Part shown: piece by piece, positions 31,974 through 41,344 of the stretch
Layout of the letters: every line of letters begins with the position of its first letter
How positions within the stretch are numbered: the first letter of the stretch is position 1
NCBI GenBank assembly: GCA_963810775.1
Contig: CAWEOT010000015.1
Span: forward strand, 434,001-498,000
Direction of reading: 5' to 3'
Length of the DNA: 64,000 nucleotides
From: DATBVX01 sp963810775
GTDB taxonomy: Bacteria > Pseudomonadota > Gammaproteobacteria > Steroidobacterales > Steroidobacteraceae
The notes under the pieces: model-generated
Databases searched by the model: none
What the model saw: only the letters and a program-made list of their open reading frames with translations
Told to the model about the DNA's origin: nothing
Translations under genes and position numbers: made by a program

Positions 31974-33684
31974 CCGTGTGGTCGTCGACCCCGTGACGCG
32001 CATCGAGGGGCACCTGCGCATCGAAGTTTCGATGGACGGTGACAGCATCGCCGAGGCCTATTCGTCCGGAACCATGGTGCGCGGCATCGAAGTGATCCTG
32101 CGCGGCCGCGATCCGCGCGACGCGTGGGCGTTCGCGCAGCGCATCTGTGGCGTGTGCACGCTGGTGCACGGCATCGCGTCGGTGCGCGCGGTGGAGGACG
32201 CGCTCAAGTACGAGGTGCCACCGAACGCCGACCTGGTGCGCAACCTCATGATCGGCGCGCAGTACATCCATGATCACGTGATGCATTTCTATCACCTGCA
32301 CGCGCTCGACTGGGTCGATGTCGTCTCTGCGCTCAGCGCCGATCCGCGTGCGACCGCGGAGCTCGCGCAGAGCCTGTCGTCCTACCCCCGCTCCTCGCCG
32401 GGATACTTCGCCGACGTGCAGAAGAAGGTGAAGGACTTCGTCGAGGCGGGACAGCTCGGCATCTTCGCCAACGCCTACTGGGGCCACCCGGCCTACAAGC
32501 TGCCGCCCGAGGCGAACCTGCTCGCCGTCGCGCACTACCTCGATGCGCTCGCCTGGCAGCGGGAAGTGGCGCAGCTGCACGCCATCTTCGGCGGCAAGAA
32601 TCCGCACCCGCACTTCCTGGTGGGCGGCGCGCCCAACCCGATCGACCTCGAGTCGGATTCGGCCGTGAACTCCAAGCGTCTCGCGCAGGTGCAGTCGATC
32701 ATCACGCGCATGCGCGCTTTCGTCGACCAGGCGTACGTGCCGGACACGCTCGCGATCGCGAGCTTCTACAAGGACTGGGGCTCGCAGGGCGAGGGGCTCG
32801 GCAACTTCCTCTGCTACGGCGATCTGCCGGCGCGCGGCATGAACCATCCGGACAGCTTCCTGTTTCCGCGCGGTGCGATCCTGGGGCGCGATCTGTCGCA
32901 CATCGAACCCGTGGATCTCGAAAACCCGGAGGAGATCAAGGAATACGTCGCGCGCTCCTACTACGAGTATTCCGGCGGCAAGGAGCAGGGGCTGCATCCC
33001 TATGCGGGTGAGACCAACCTGCACTACACGGGACCGAAGCCGCCGTACGAGCAGTTGCAGGTCGAGCAGAGCTATTCGTGGCTCAAGTCGCCGCGCTGGA
33101 AGGGCAAGGCGATGGAAGTGGGGCCGCTGGCACGCATGCTGGTCCTCTATGCAAACGGCAACGAGCAGGCGAAAGCGCTGGTCGACTCGACGCTGCAGAA
33201 GCTCGAGCTACCTGTGCAGGCGCTGTATTCGACGCTCGGCCGCGTCGCTGCGCGCACGCTCGAGACCAAGCTACTCGCCGATTCCATGCAGGGCTGGTAC
33301 GACGCGCTCATCGCCAACATCCGCAAGGGCGAGACGCGCACGTTCAACGAAAAGTTGTGGGACCCCTCGTCATGGCCGCGCCAGGCGCGCGGGGCTGGTT
33401 TCATGGAAGCGCCGCGCGGCGCCCTCGCGCACTGGGTCGTGATCGAGGACAAGAAGATTGCGAACTACCAGGCTGTCGTGCCAAGCACGTGGAACGCGGG
33501 GCCTCGCGACGCCACGGGACAGCCGGGCGCCTACGAAGCCGCACTCGTCGGGCACAAGCTCCACGATCCCAAGCAGCCGATCGAGATCCTGCGCACGATC
33601 CACAGCTTCGACCCGTGCATCGCCTGCGCCGTGCACGTGCTCGATGCGAACCGCGCCGAGCTGATCCGCGTCAGGGTGCAGTAG
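31966..33684 (+). CDS. hynL: NiFe hydrogenase large subunit, Isp-type (HynL-like)
   Basis: Catalytic subunit, 572 residues. The N-terminal Ni ligands lie in RICGVCTLVHG and the C-terminal ligands in DPCIACAVH (His near 557), followed by a 15-residue tail (VLDANRAELIRVRVQ) that the endopeptidase at 27875 should remove. These L1/L2 motifs are those of group 1 membrane-bound uptake hydrogenases. It is the fourth gene of hynS-isp1-isp2-hynL. After it, 188 bp of non-coding DNA lead to the acyl-CoA ligase gene. Confidence 0.95.
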   Translation: MSNRVVVDPVTRIEGHLRIEVSMDGDSIAEAYSSGTMVRGIEVILRGRDPRDAWAFAQRICGVCTLVHGIASVRAVEDALKYEVPPNADLVRNLMIGAQYIHDHVMHFYHLHALDWVDVVSALSADPRATAELAQSLSSYPRSSPGYFADVQKKVKDFVEAGQLGIFANAYWGHPAYKLPPEANLLAVAHYLDALAWQREVAQLHAIFGGKNPHPHFLVGGAPNPIDLESDSAVNSKRLAQVQSIITRMRAFVDQAYVPDTLAIASFYKDWGSQGEGLGNFLCYGDLPARGMNHPDSFLFPRGAILGRDLSHIEPVDLENPEEIKEYVARSYYEYSGGKEQGLHPYAGETNLHYTGPKPPYEQLQVEQSYSWLKSPRWKGKAMEVGPLARMLVLYANGNEQAKALVDSTLQKLELPVQALYSTLGRVAARTLETKLLADSMQGWYDALIANIRKGETRTFNEKLWDPSSWPRQARGAGFMEAPRGALAHWVVIEDKKIANYQAVVPSTWNAGPRDATGQPGAYEAALVGHKLHDPKQPIEILRTIHSFDPCIACAVHVLDANRAELIRVRVQ

Positions 33685-33872
33685 GCACTTTGCGACCGTC
33701 GCGCCGTATTCCCGCTCGGGTTGACTCCGGCCCCGCGGTTGTGCGCTTTTGGCATCGGGTTAGTGGTTTTTCCGAATGTGCCCCAACCGCGAAATGCGCG
33801 CACCATGGCAACGGGAAGTTGCAAGGTCAGGAAGGCCAGACCCTGCCCGATTCATTCATGGAGGTCTGCTCG

Positions 33873-35516
33873 ATGCCTATCAGCAGTGGAATTGATGCCG
33901 ACGCCTACCCCTCGTTGGCGTCGATCTTCGAGGAGAGCTGCCGGCGTTTCGCGTTGCGGCCCGCCTATCACAATCTCGGCGTCACTTTGACCTACGCGGA
34001 CCTCGAGCGGCTGTCGCGCCAGTTTGCGACTTATCTCACCGGCCTTGGGCTCCGTAAAGGGGAGCGCATTGCGCTCATGATGCCGAACCTGCTGCAGTAC
34101 CCGGTGGCGCTGTACGGGGCGCTGCGCGCCGGCCTCACGGTCGTCAACACCAATCCGCAGTACACGCCACGTGAGCTCAGACATCAACTGAGCGACTCCG
34201 GGGCGCGTTGCGTGGTGGTGCTGGAAAACTTCGCCAACGTACTCGCGGAGGTGCGCGCCGATACGCAGGTCGACCACATCGTCCTTACGGGGGTTGCGGA
34301 TCTCGTGCCCAATCCGAAGCGCGTCGCAGTCAACTTCGTCGTTCGGCACATCAAGCACATGGTGCCGTCGTACAGTCTGCCGGGAGCCGTCTGGTTCCGC
34401 GATGCGCTCGCGTCTGGCAGCCGCGGTGTTTTTCGTGCGCCCGAGATCAGCGGGCAGGACCTCGCCTTTCTCCAATACACGGGCGGTACCACGGGCGTGC
34501 CCAAGGGCAGCATGCTCACCCACCGCAACATGGTGGCGAACCTGTTGCAGGTGGCCGCGTTCTGGAAGGATCTCGTCGAGCCGGGCCGCGAGGTGGTGAT
34601 CACGGCTCTTCCCCTCTATCACATCTTTTGTCTCACCTGTAATTGCCTGGTGTTCATGCAGCACGGAGGCTTGAACGTGCTCATTACGAACCCGAGGGAC
34701 ATACCGGGCTTCGTGAACGAGCTCGGCAAGTGGCGCTTCTCCATCATCACGGGCGTCAACACCCTGTACAACGCGCTCCTCAATCATCCGCAATTCGGCC
34801 GGCTCGACTTCTCGAGCCTGAAGCTCGGCGCTGCAGGAGGCATGGCGCTGCACCCAGTGGTCGCTGAGCGATGGCACGCGATCACCGGACGGCCGTTGCT
34901 CGAAGGTTATGGACTGACGGAGACTTCTCCGGTAGTGGCCTGCAACCTCCCCGACAAGCCGCGCATCGGCACGGTCGGTGTTCCGGTACCCTCGACCGAA
35001 ATCAGCGTGCGTGAAGAAGATCTCGAACTGCCCCCCGGTGCGGCAGGCGAGCTTTGCGTGCGCGGTCCCCAGGTCATGCTTGGTTACTGGAACCGCCCCG
35101 ATGAGACCGCCAAGACGATCACCTCCGACGGCTGGCTCCATACCGGAGACATCGCGATCGTCGACGCCGAGGGATTCGTGCGCATCGTCGATCGCAAGAA
35201 GGACCTCATCATCGTCTCCGGATTCAAGGTGTTCCCAAACGAGATCGAAGCCGTCGTCGCGGAGCATCCAGCCGTCCTCGAATGCGGCTGCATCGGTGTG
35301 CCGGATCCGCACTCGGGCCAGGCCGTGAAGATTTTCGTCGCGACCCGACCCGGTGCCGCGGTCAGCAGCGAGGAGTTGCTCGAGCACTGTCGCGCGCGCC
35401 TCACGCGCTACAAGGTTCCAAAGCACATCGAGTTTCGCGCCTCGCTCCCCAAGAGCAACGTCGGCAAGGTTCTGCGCCGTGAGCTCGCGCAGGCAGAGGC
35501 AGCGCGCGCCGCTTGA
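33873..35516 (+). CDS. AMP-forming long-chain acyl-CoA ligase (FadD-like)
   Basis: 547 residues. ATG at 33873 is preceded by GGAGG with 8-base spacing, which favours it over the ATG at 33858. Adenylation motifs are the P-loop-like YTGGTTGVPKGSMLTH, LEGYGLTETSPV, GWLHTGDIA and the C-terminal VDRKKDLIIVSGFKVFPNEIE with SNVGKVLRREL carrying the catalytic Lys. It resembles bacterial FadD. It starts a lipid block and is convergent with the aldehyde dehydrogenase gene, with no gap between their ends. Confidence 0.9.
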   Translation: MPISSGIDADAYPSLASIFEESCRRFALRPAYHNLGVTLTYADLERLSRQFATYLTGLGLRKGERIALMMPNLLQYPVALYGALRAGLTVVNTNPQYTPRELRHQLSDSGARCVVVLENFANVLAEVRADTQVDHIVLTGVADLVPNPKRVAVNFVVRHIKHMVPSYSLPGAVWFRDALASGSRGVFRAPEISGQDLAFLQYTGGTTGVPKGSMLTHRNMVANLLQVAAFWKDLVEPGREVVITALPLYHIFCLTCNCLVFMQHGGLNVLITNPRDIPGFVNELGKWRFSIITGVNTLYNALLNHPQFGRLDFSSLKLGAAGGMALHPVVAERWHAITGRPLLEGYGLTETSPVVACNLPDKPRIGTVGVPVPSTEISVREEDLELPPGAAGELCVRGPQVMLGYWNRPDETAKTITSDGWLHTGDIAIVDAEGFVRIVDRKKDLIIVSGFKVFPNEIEAVVAEHPAVLECGCIGVPDPHSGQAVKIFVATRPGAAVSSEELLEHCRARLTRYKVPKHIEFRASLPKSNVGKVLRRELAQAEAARAA

Positions 35517-36971
35517 TCAGCGGCGGATGAGGAGGCTGAGGCTGCGCTGCAGGCGACGGCCGTAGGGAGGTCGCAAGCCGACGAGACCGGCAACGTCAAG
35601 ACGCGTCTGGCGAAAGACCGCGCGCGCGTGGCTGAAGCGCCGGAATCCATGCCAGCCGTGGTATTCGCCCATACCGCTCGCGCCGATGCCCCCAAATGGC
35701 AGCTCCTGCGCGAGAAAGTGCGTGGCGATGTCGTTCACCGTGACACCGCCCGAGCGGGTGCCGGCGAGGAGCGCTTGTTCCTCGGCGCGATCCGCACCGA
35801 AGTAGTAGAGCGCGAGCGGCGCCGGTTGCCGGTTGATCTCGGCGATCGCCTCCTCGATCCTGCCGTAGGAGCGCAGCGGCAGCAACGGCCCGAAGATCTC
35901 CTCTTGCATGAGCCGCATATCGTCGGTTGCGCCGAGCACCAGGCATGGCGCAAAGAGCCTTCGCACGGGTGGCGACGGAGCGCCCGCGGGCAGCAACGTA
36001 ATCACCGTGGCGCCCTTCGCGCGCGCATCCGCTGCGAGCTCCTCGATGCGCTGTGCGTGGCGCTCGCTCACTATCGTGGTGTAGTCCGGGTTGGCGCAGA
36101 GGCGCGGATAGGCGCGGGCGACCCAGCGCCGCGCGCTCTCGACGAACGGATCGATGGCCTCGCGCGGCGCGAGCACATAGTCGGGCGCAAGGCACATCTG
36201 TCCGGCGTTCAAGAGCTTGCCGCACAGGATGCGATCGACCGCCTGCTCGAGATCGGCGGAGCGGCTGATCACAGTCGGACACTTGCCGCCAAGCTCGAGT
36301 GTCACCGGTACAAGATGCGCTGCGGCAGCCTCCATGACCTGCCGGCCGACTGCGGCTGAACCGGTGAAGAGCAGATGATCGAAGGGGAGCCGCGCGAACG
36401 CTTGGGCCACCTCCGGTCCGCCGAGAACGACCGCGACCTCACTCGCATCGAAGGATTCCTTCAGCAGCCGTTGCATGAGGGATGCGGTGGCGGGCGTGAT
36501 CTCGGAAGGCTTGATGAGACACCGGTTGCCCGCGGCGAGAATTCCTGCCAGCGGCGCAAAGGTGAGATTGACCGGGAAGTTCCACGGGCTCAGCAGTCCG
36601 ACCACGCCCAGTGCCTGGTAGGTGATCTGCGCTCGCGCGCCCGGCACGCCGACCGGCAGCCCCAGGCGGCATCGCTCGGGTCTCATCCAACGACGCACGT
36701 TGCGCCGCGCATCCTTGAACGCCAGCACCGCGGGCAGGATATCCGCCAAACGCGTGAGAGCGGCCGGACGTTGCCCGTAGTCCTGAGCCAGTGCTTCACA
36801 AATCTCACGCTCGTGTCTGACGAGAAGATCGAGACCGCGCTCGATCCGGTCGACGCGCACGCGCTCGCCGGGCTCGCCGTCGGCGAGAAAAGCCGCGCGC
36901 TGCAGTGCCAGGAGCTCCTGCAGACCGGACTCCGCAGAACTCGACGTGGCTTGGGACGATGAGTCGCTCAC
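35517..36971 (-). CDS. Aldehyde dehydrogenase (coniferyl/fatty aldehyde dehydrogenase type)
   Basis: 484 residues of the ALDH superfamily: SPWNFPVNL, the catalytic Glu in TLELGGKCP and the catalytic Cys in NAGQMCLAPDY. The NAGQ-C and C-terminal features (FGGIGASGMGEYHGWHGF) are those of the coniferyl-aldehyde and membrane-associated fatty aldehyde dehydrogenase group. It overlaps the upstream fatty acyl-CoA reductase by 4 bp. In that context it probably oxidises or recycles long-chain aldehydes rather than lignin aldehydes. Confidence 0.87.
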   Translation of the reverse strand: MSDSSSQATSSSAESGLQELLALQRAAFLADGEPGERVRVDRIERGLDLLVRHEREICEALAQDYGQRPAALTRLADILPAVLAFKDARRNVRRWMRPERCRLGLPVGVPGARAQITYQALGVVGLLSPWNFPVNLTFAPLAGILAAGNRCLIKPSEITPATASLMQRLLKESFDASEVAVVLGGPEVAQAFARLPFDHLLFTGSAAVGRQVMEAAAAHLVPVTLELGGKCPTVISRSADLEQAVDRILCGKLLNAGQMCLAPDYVLAPREAIDPFVESARRWVARAYPRLCANPDYTTIVSERHAQRIEELAADARAKGATVITLLPAGAPSPPVRRLFAPCLVLGATDDMRLMQEEIFGPLLPLRSYGRIEEAIAEINRQPAPLALYYFGADRAEEQALLAGTRSGGVTVNDIATHFLAQELPFGGIGASGMGEYHGWHGFRRFSHARAVFRQTRLDVAGLVGLRPPYGRRLQRSLSLLIRR

Positions 36972-38950
36972 CAGTGGATGCCGCGCATCAGGCTGGCAAA
37001 CGCGATCATTTCAGCAGAGGCGCGCGCCCTGCCTTCGGGCGCGCCGACGGCCGCGTCCGAATCCGGGAACATCTTGAAGCTCTCGCTCATGATGATCTCG
37101 CCGATGCGCGGTGCAAACATCCCGACGAGTTGCGCAAAGGTGCCGAGCCGGGTCGCGAGGCGCTGCGGCTGGTGGATGATCGCCTCACACACCAGGTCCG
37201 CGGCCTGTTCCGCCCGGATGAGGGGAAACTGCTCGTAGATGCGGGTCGGCGCCACCATCGGCGTGCGCACCAGGGGCATGTTGATGACCGTGAAGCGCAC
37301 ACCTCGCTCACTATATTCGGCACCCGCGCAGCGGGAGAACGCCTCGAGCGCAGCCTTCGAGGCGTTGTAGCCCGCGAAGCGGGGCGCGTTGCTCAGCACG
37401 CCGATGGAGGAGATATTGATCACGTGCCCGCCGCCGTTCTTCACCATCTCGGGCAGCAGGCCCAGGGTCACGCGGACGGCAGCAAAGAAGTTGATGCGCA
37501 TCAGCCGTTCGAAGTCATGGAAGCGATCGTAGGTGTGCTCGATGGCTCGCCGGATGGAGCGGCCCGCGTTGTTGATGAGCACATCCACGTGCCCGTGCTC
37601 GGCGAGTAACTGTGCGAGGAAAGTATCGCAGGCCGCGGCATCGCCGATGTCGCAGCTATAGGTGCTGACGCGACCGTCGCGCGAGGCAATCTCCTCGCGC
37701 ACGCGGGCGAGCTTCTCGGCATCGCGCGCGACGATGAGGACATCCGCACCCGCCTCCGCGAGCTTGAGCGCGGTGGCGCGGCCGATGCCGGAAGAACCTC
37801 CCGTGATGAGCACTTTCTTGCCCGCGACGCTGCCACGCAGGCTGCGGTCTTTGTGGAGATCCGGGTCGAGCCGGCGCTCCCAGTAGTCCCACAGCCGCCA
37901 GGCGTAGTCCTCGAGGCGCGGTACGCGAATGCCCGCCGGCTCGAGCAGCGACTGCGCGCGTCGCGCATCAAACGACGTCGGGTGATTGAGAAGCCCCATG
38001 ACCACCTGCGGCAGGCCGAGGTCACGCAGCGTCTGATCGACGATCCGTTGCAGTGGGTGCAGCACCTCGCCACCCGTCCCGGCCAGGTGCGGTAGTGCCG
38101 CGAGCAGACTCGGCTCGAGGCGCAAGGTCATGGTGGGCGCGTGCGCCGCCCGGGCGAACACATTCGCCACTTCGCCGACGCGATAATCGTGCGGATCGGT
38201 CAGGTGAAAACAGCAGCGATCCTGGCCGGACGCGTGCGCGAGGTGCGCCAGGGCCGTGACGACGAAATCCACCGGCACCAGATTGACGTGGCCACCCTCG
38301 AAACCGATCAGCGGCACCCAGCGCGGCACATTGTTTCTGAGCTTCTGGATCGTCTTGAACAGGTAATAGGGGCCGTCGATCTTGTCCATCACGCCCGAGC
38401 GGGAGTCGCCGACCACCATCCCCGGGCGGTAGATGCGCCAGGGCACGCGACAGGTGCTGCGCACGAGCGCTTCCGATTCGTGCTTGGTGCGAAAGTACGG
38501 ATGATCGAGGTCGGTGGCCTCCTCGAACATCTCCTCGGTGAAGGTGCCGTGATAGCGGCCGGCAGCGGCGATCGAGCTCACCAGATGGAAGCAGCCGGCT
38601 TCGATCTCGTGGGCGAAGTCGAGCGCATGGCGTGTGCCGAGCACGTTCGCGCGCTCGAGCTGCCCCGCGTCCGCATCGAGATCGTAGAGCGCACCGAGAT
38701 GAAAGAAGTGGCGAATCTGTCCACGCAGGCGCGCGCTCTCGGGCGCCGCGATCCCGAGGCGCTCCTCGCCCAGATCGCCAAAGACGGGCGTGAGGAGCTT
38801 GCCCCGCTCGCCGCACGCCTCGATCAGGGAATCGAACTTGGCGCGCGACCCGGGCCTCACGAGGACGTATATCCGCTCGCCGCGTCCAGCAAGCTCGACA
38901 ACGAGGCGCCGGCCAATGAAGCCGGTGCCCCCTGTGATGAAATAGGCCAT
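36968..38950 (-). CDS. Two-domain fatty acyl-CoA reductase (alcohol-forming type)
   Basis: 660 residues from MAYFITGGTGFIGRR. The N-terminal extended-SDR domain (GGTGFIG, then a YHGTFTEEMFEE/YFRTKHESE region) is like male-sterility/thioester reductases. The C-terminal classical SDR domain holds ITGGSSGIGRATA (about residue 295 on) and the catalytic YNASKAALE. Architecture and length match Marinobacter alcohol-forming reductases (about 660). It is coupled to the aldehyde dehydrogenase gene and diverges by 68 bp from a wax ester synthase. The alternative is an SDR of unknown substrate. Confidence 0.8.
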   Translation of the reverse strand: MAYFITGGTGFIGRRLVVELAGRGERIYVLVRPGSRAKFDSLIEACGERGKLLTPVFGDLGEERLGIAAPESARLRGQIRHFFHLGALYDLDADAGQLERANVLGTRHALDFAHEIEAGCFHLVSSIAAAGRYHGTFTEEMFEEATDLDHPYFRTKHESEALVRSTCRVPWRIYRPGMVVGDSRSGVMDKIDGPYYLFKTIQKLRNNVPRWVPLIGFEGGHVNLVPVDFVVTALAHLAHASGQDRCCFHLTDPHDYRVGEVANVFARAAHAPTMTLRLEPSLLAALPHLAGTGGEVLHPLQRIVDQTLRDLGLPQVVMGLLNHPTSFDARRAQSLLEPAGIRVPRLEDYAWRLWDYWERRLDPDLHKDRSLRGSVAGKKVLITGGSSGIGRATALKLAEAGADVLIVARDAEKLARVREEIASRDGRVSTYSCDIGDAAACDTFLAQLLAEHGHVDVLINNAGRSIRRAIEHTYDRFHDFERLMRINFFAAVRVTLGLLPEMVKNGGGHVINISSIGVLSNAPRFAGYNASKAALEAFSRCAGAEYSERGVRFTVINMPLVRTPMVAPTRIYEQFPLIRAEQAADLVCEAIIHQPQRLATRLGTFAQLVGMFAPRIGEIIMSESFKMFPDSDAAVGAPEGRARASAEMIAFASLMRGIHW

Positions 38951-39018
38951 CGATACAGGGTACCCGCACGAGCCAAAGCCGCGCATCCGGATAAACCGAA
39001 GGTCCGGGCGGCGCGCGC

Positions 39019-40365
39019 ATGAGCGATAGTGCGCACATGCAGGCTACCGAAGGTATGTCGGGGGTTGATCGTGCGTGGCTGCTGATGGAGCGCCCCACGA
39101 ACCCGATGATGGTGGTGGCGCTGCTCTTGTTTACTCGCCCGCTTGGCTACCGGTCGCTGCGCAACCTGATCGCGCGACGTTTCCTCGCCTTCGATCGATT
39201 CCGCTGTCGGCCGGTCGCGGACACGCTCGGCGGTCGCTGGGTCCCGCAGCCGGACTTCGACTTGGACGATCATGTGTTGCGCGTCGCGCTGCCGGGTGAC
39301 GCAGGTCAGCCCGAGCTGGAATCGTTGGTTGCGGAGCTCGCGAGCACGCCGCTCAGTGCGCAAAGGCCCCTCTGGACGTTCCACCTGGTGGAGCACTATG
39401 GGCGGGGCAGCGCGCTCATCATCCGCATCCACCATTGTTATGCAGATGGCATCGCGCTTGCCCGGGTGCTGCTCTCTTTGGGTAACCCCGCAGCAAAGCC
39501 TCGGCGGGCGGCGAAACGCAGCCGCCGACCCACATCGATCGTCGATAGGGCGACGCATGCCATTGGCGTGGCCGCCGACGCGGTGGGGAAGGGCTTGCAC
39601 TACGCGCTGCATCCCGATGAAGCCGCGAAACTGGCGGGCGAGCTGACGCGGATTGCGGTGTTGCCGGATGATCCGCCCACGGCGCTCAAGGCGCCGCTCA
39701 CGGGCGTGCGGCACGTGGCGTGGGCCGAGCCCTACCCGTTCGAAGATGTGCACCGCAGCGCGCACATTCTCGGTTGCACGATAAACGATGTGCTGATGGC
39801 TGCCCTCGCCGGCGCGCTCGGGGGCTATCTCGAATCGCAGGGGGAGCTGAAGCCGGGCGTGACGATCCGCGCCGCGGTGCCCGTCAACCTGCGCCCGAGT
39901 GCGGAGGCGCCAATTGCGCTCGGCAATAACTTCGGCTTGGTCTTCCTCGAGCTGCCCGTCGGCGTGCGCCATCCGCTCGAGCGCCTGTATGCCGTGCGCC
40001 TCATGATGCAGAAGCTCAAGGACTCCCCGCAGGCGCTCGTCACGCTCGGTGTGCTTGCGGTGGTTGGAAACCTGCCCGCCATCGTGGAGGAACCGGTGAT
40101 GACGCTCTTCAGTGCCAAGGCGAGCCTGGTGGTCTCGAATGTACCTGGGCCGCGCGAGGCCCTCTATTTCGCCCGCGTGCCCGCCGCGCAAGCGATGTTC
40201 TGGGTGCCGCAAGCCGGAAGCATCGGCGTCGGAGTCAGCATGCTCACGTACAACGGCCAGGTGCAGTTCGGCGTGATGTCCGATCGTGCATTGATCGCGC
40301 ACCCGCGCGCCGTCGCGGACGCGATGCGCGATGAGCTCGAGAAGCTGGTGAAGCTGGCGCGCTGA
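39019..40365 (+). CDS. Wax ester synthase / diacylglycerol acyltransferase (WS/DGAT)
   Basis: 448 residues with the acyltransferase motif HHCYADG (HHxxxDG form, about residues 139-145), the family block PLWTFHLVEHY just upstream, and the later SNVPGPREALYF. Length is typical of WS/DGAT. It esterifies acyl-CoA with fatty alcohol or diacylglycerol to form storage lipid. The divergent fatty acyl-CoA reductase would provide the alcohol. Confidence 0.92.
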   Translation: MSDSAHMQATEGMSGVDRAWLLMERPTNPMMVVALLLFTRPLGYRSLRNLIARRFLAFDRFRCRPVADTLGGRWVPQPDFDLDDHVLRVALPGDAGQPELESLVAELASTPLSAQRPLWTFHLVEHYGRGSALIIRIHHCYADGIALARVLLSLGNPAAKPRRAAKRSRRPTSIVDRATHAIGVAADAVGKGLHYALHPDEAAKLAGELTRIAVLPDDPPTALKAPLTGVRHVAWAEPYPFEDVHRSAHILGCTINDVLMAALAGALGGYLESQGELKPGVTIRAAVPVNLRPSAEAPIALGNNFGLVFLELPVGVRHPLERLYAVRLMMQKLKDSPQALVTLGVLAVVGNLPAIVEEPVMTLFSAKASLVVSNVPGPREALYFARVPAAQAMFWVPQAGSIGVGVSMLTYNGQVQFGVMSDRALIAHPRAVADAMRDELEKLVKLAR

Positions 40366-40370
40366 GGCTC

Positions 40371-41231
40371 TCAAGCGAGCGCGCGACGGGCACGCTCGAC
40401 GTCGAGTGCTTCCATCGCATCGGCGGGTTTGCACGCCGCCGCACGCTCGTAGAGTTGATCGGCTTGCGCCCGGTGCGCGCGGGCATCGAGGAGCAGCAGG
40501 CCTTGCGCGTATTCGATGTGAGCAATGGCCGAGCCTGGGGCGAGCTTGAGCGCGTGGCGAAAGTGCTCGATCGCGGCCTTCGCCGAGGCCCCGTAGGTCA
40601 GACGGGCCGCAAGTGTGCCCAGCTTGCCGACGATCTCCGCGTGATAGAGTCCAAGTGCAATGTGCGCGTCCGCATGGCGCGGCTCGAGCTCGAGCGTGCG
40701 CTCGAGCAGCACCCGCACGCGTCCGGCGAGCCCCTCCGCGAGCGCCTTCAACACCGAGATCCGCTGGCTCAGGCGACCCAGCACGAGCGCGAGGGTGTAC
40801 TGAACATTGGCGGCATCGGGCAGCTGCGCGAGGGCCTGTTCGCCGCGCCGGACGGCTGCTTTGAGAATTTGCTCCGCACCCGCTGCGCCGGTAGGCATCG
40901 AGGCGGCCTGTATAGCCGCCGCCTTGTTGGCGGCCGGCGCGCCCAGGGCTTCGAGCCCACTGCCGATCTCAATGGCACGCTGGAAGCTTCCGGCATGGAA
41001 CTCGCGCCAGGCATCTTGTAGCGTCCCGGCGACCGCGGCGGCGCCCCCGTGGTGCTCGATGAACGCCGCCAGCTCGGCATTGCCCTTGGCCAGCCGCGTG
41101 ATACGCGGAGCGTCAGGCAAGGGCTCACGATCGCCGCCGTGCAACCGCTGCCACTTTTCCTTGAGCTCATTGCCCGCGTAGCGATAGGTTGAATCGTCGA
41201 ACGGGATCTGTACGCGTACTCTTCGGCCCAT
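40371..41231 (-). CDS. TPR-repeat protein of unknown function
   Basis: 286 residues with a Lys/Arg-rich start and several degenerate TPR-like helical repeats (for example AAVRRGEQALAQLPDAANVQYTLALVLGRL and AAIEHFRHALKLAPGSAIAHIEYAQGLLLLD). No signal peptide. TPR proteins mediate protein-protein contacts; the partner is unknown. It is convergent with WS/DGAT (5 bp apart) and divergent from the phasin gene, so it may belong to lipid or granule handling. Confidence 0.7.
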   Translation of the reverse strand: MGRRVRVQIPFDDSTYRYAGNELKEKWQRLHGGDREPLPDAPRITRLAKGNAELAAFIEHHGGAAAVAGTLQDAWREFHAGSFQRAIEIGSGLEALGAPAANKAAAIQAASMPTGAAGAEQILKAAVRRGEQALAQLPDAANVQYTLALVLGRLSQRISVLKALAEGLAGRVRVLLERTLELEPRHADAHIALGLYHAEIVGKLGTLAARLTYGASAKAAIEHFRHALKLAPGSAIAHIEYAQGLLLLDARAHRAQADQLYERAAACKPADAMEALDVERARRALA

Positions 41232-41344
41232 TGCGATAACTACGCATCGAAACCCTTGCTTAGATCGCTATAGTTACCCAAAGGGTCGAGATCGCCCATT
41301 AGGGCAAATGCGGAGGGCGGCCGGAACGGGCCCAAGGAGGTTAC

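Noticed and set aside
33078..33872. N-terminal extension of the acyl-CoA ligase into the hydrogenase large-subunit gene
   Set aside because: The extension is a shadow of hynL; a good Shine-Dalgarno GGAGG places the start at 33873.
33685..33872. tRNA-like stretch after hynL (a TTGACTCCGGCCCCGCG segment resembling a T-arm)
   Set aside because: No acceptor or anticodon arms can be formed around it.
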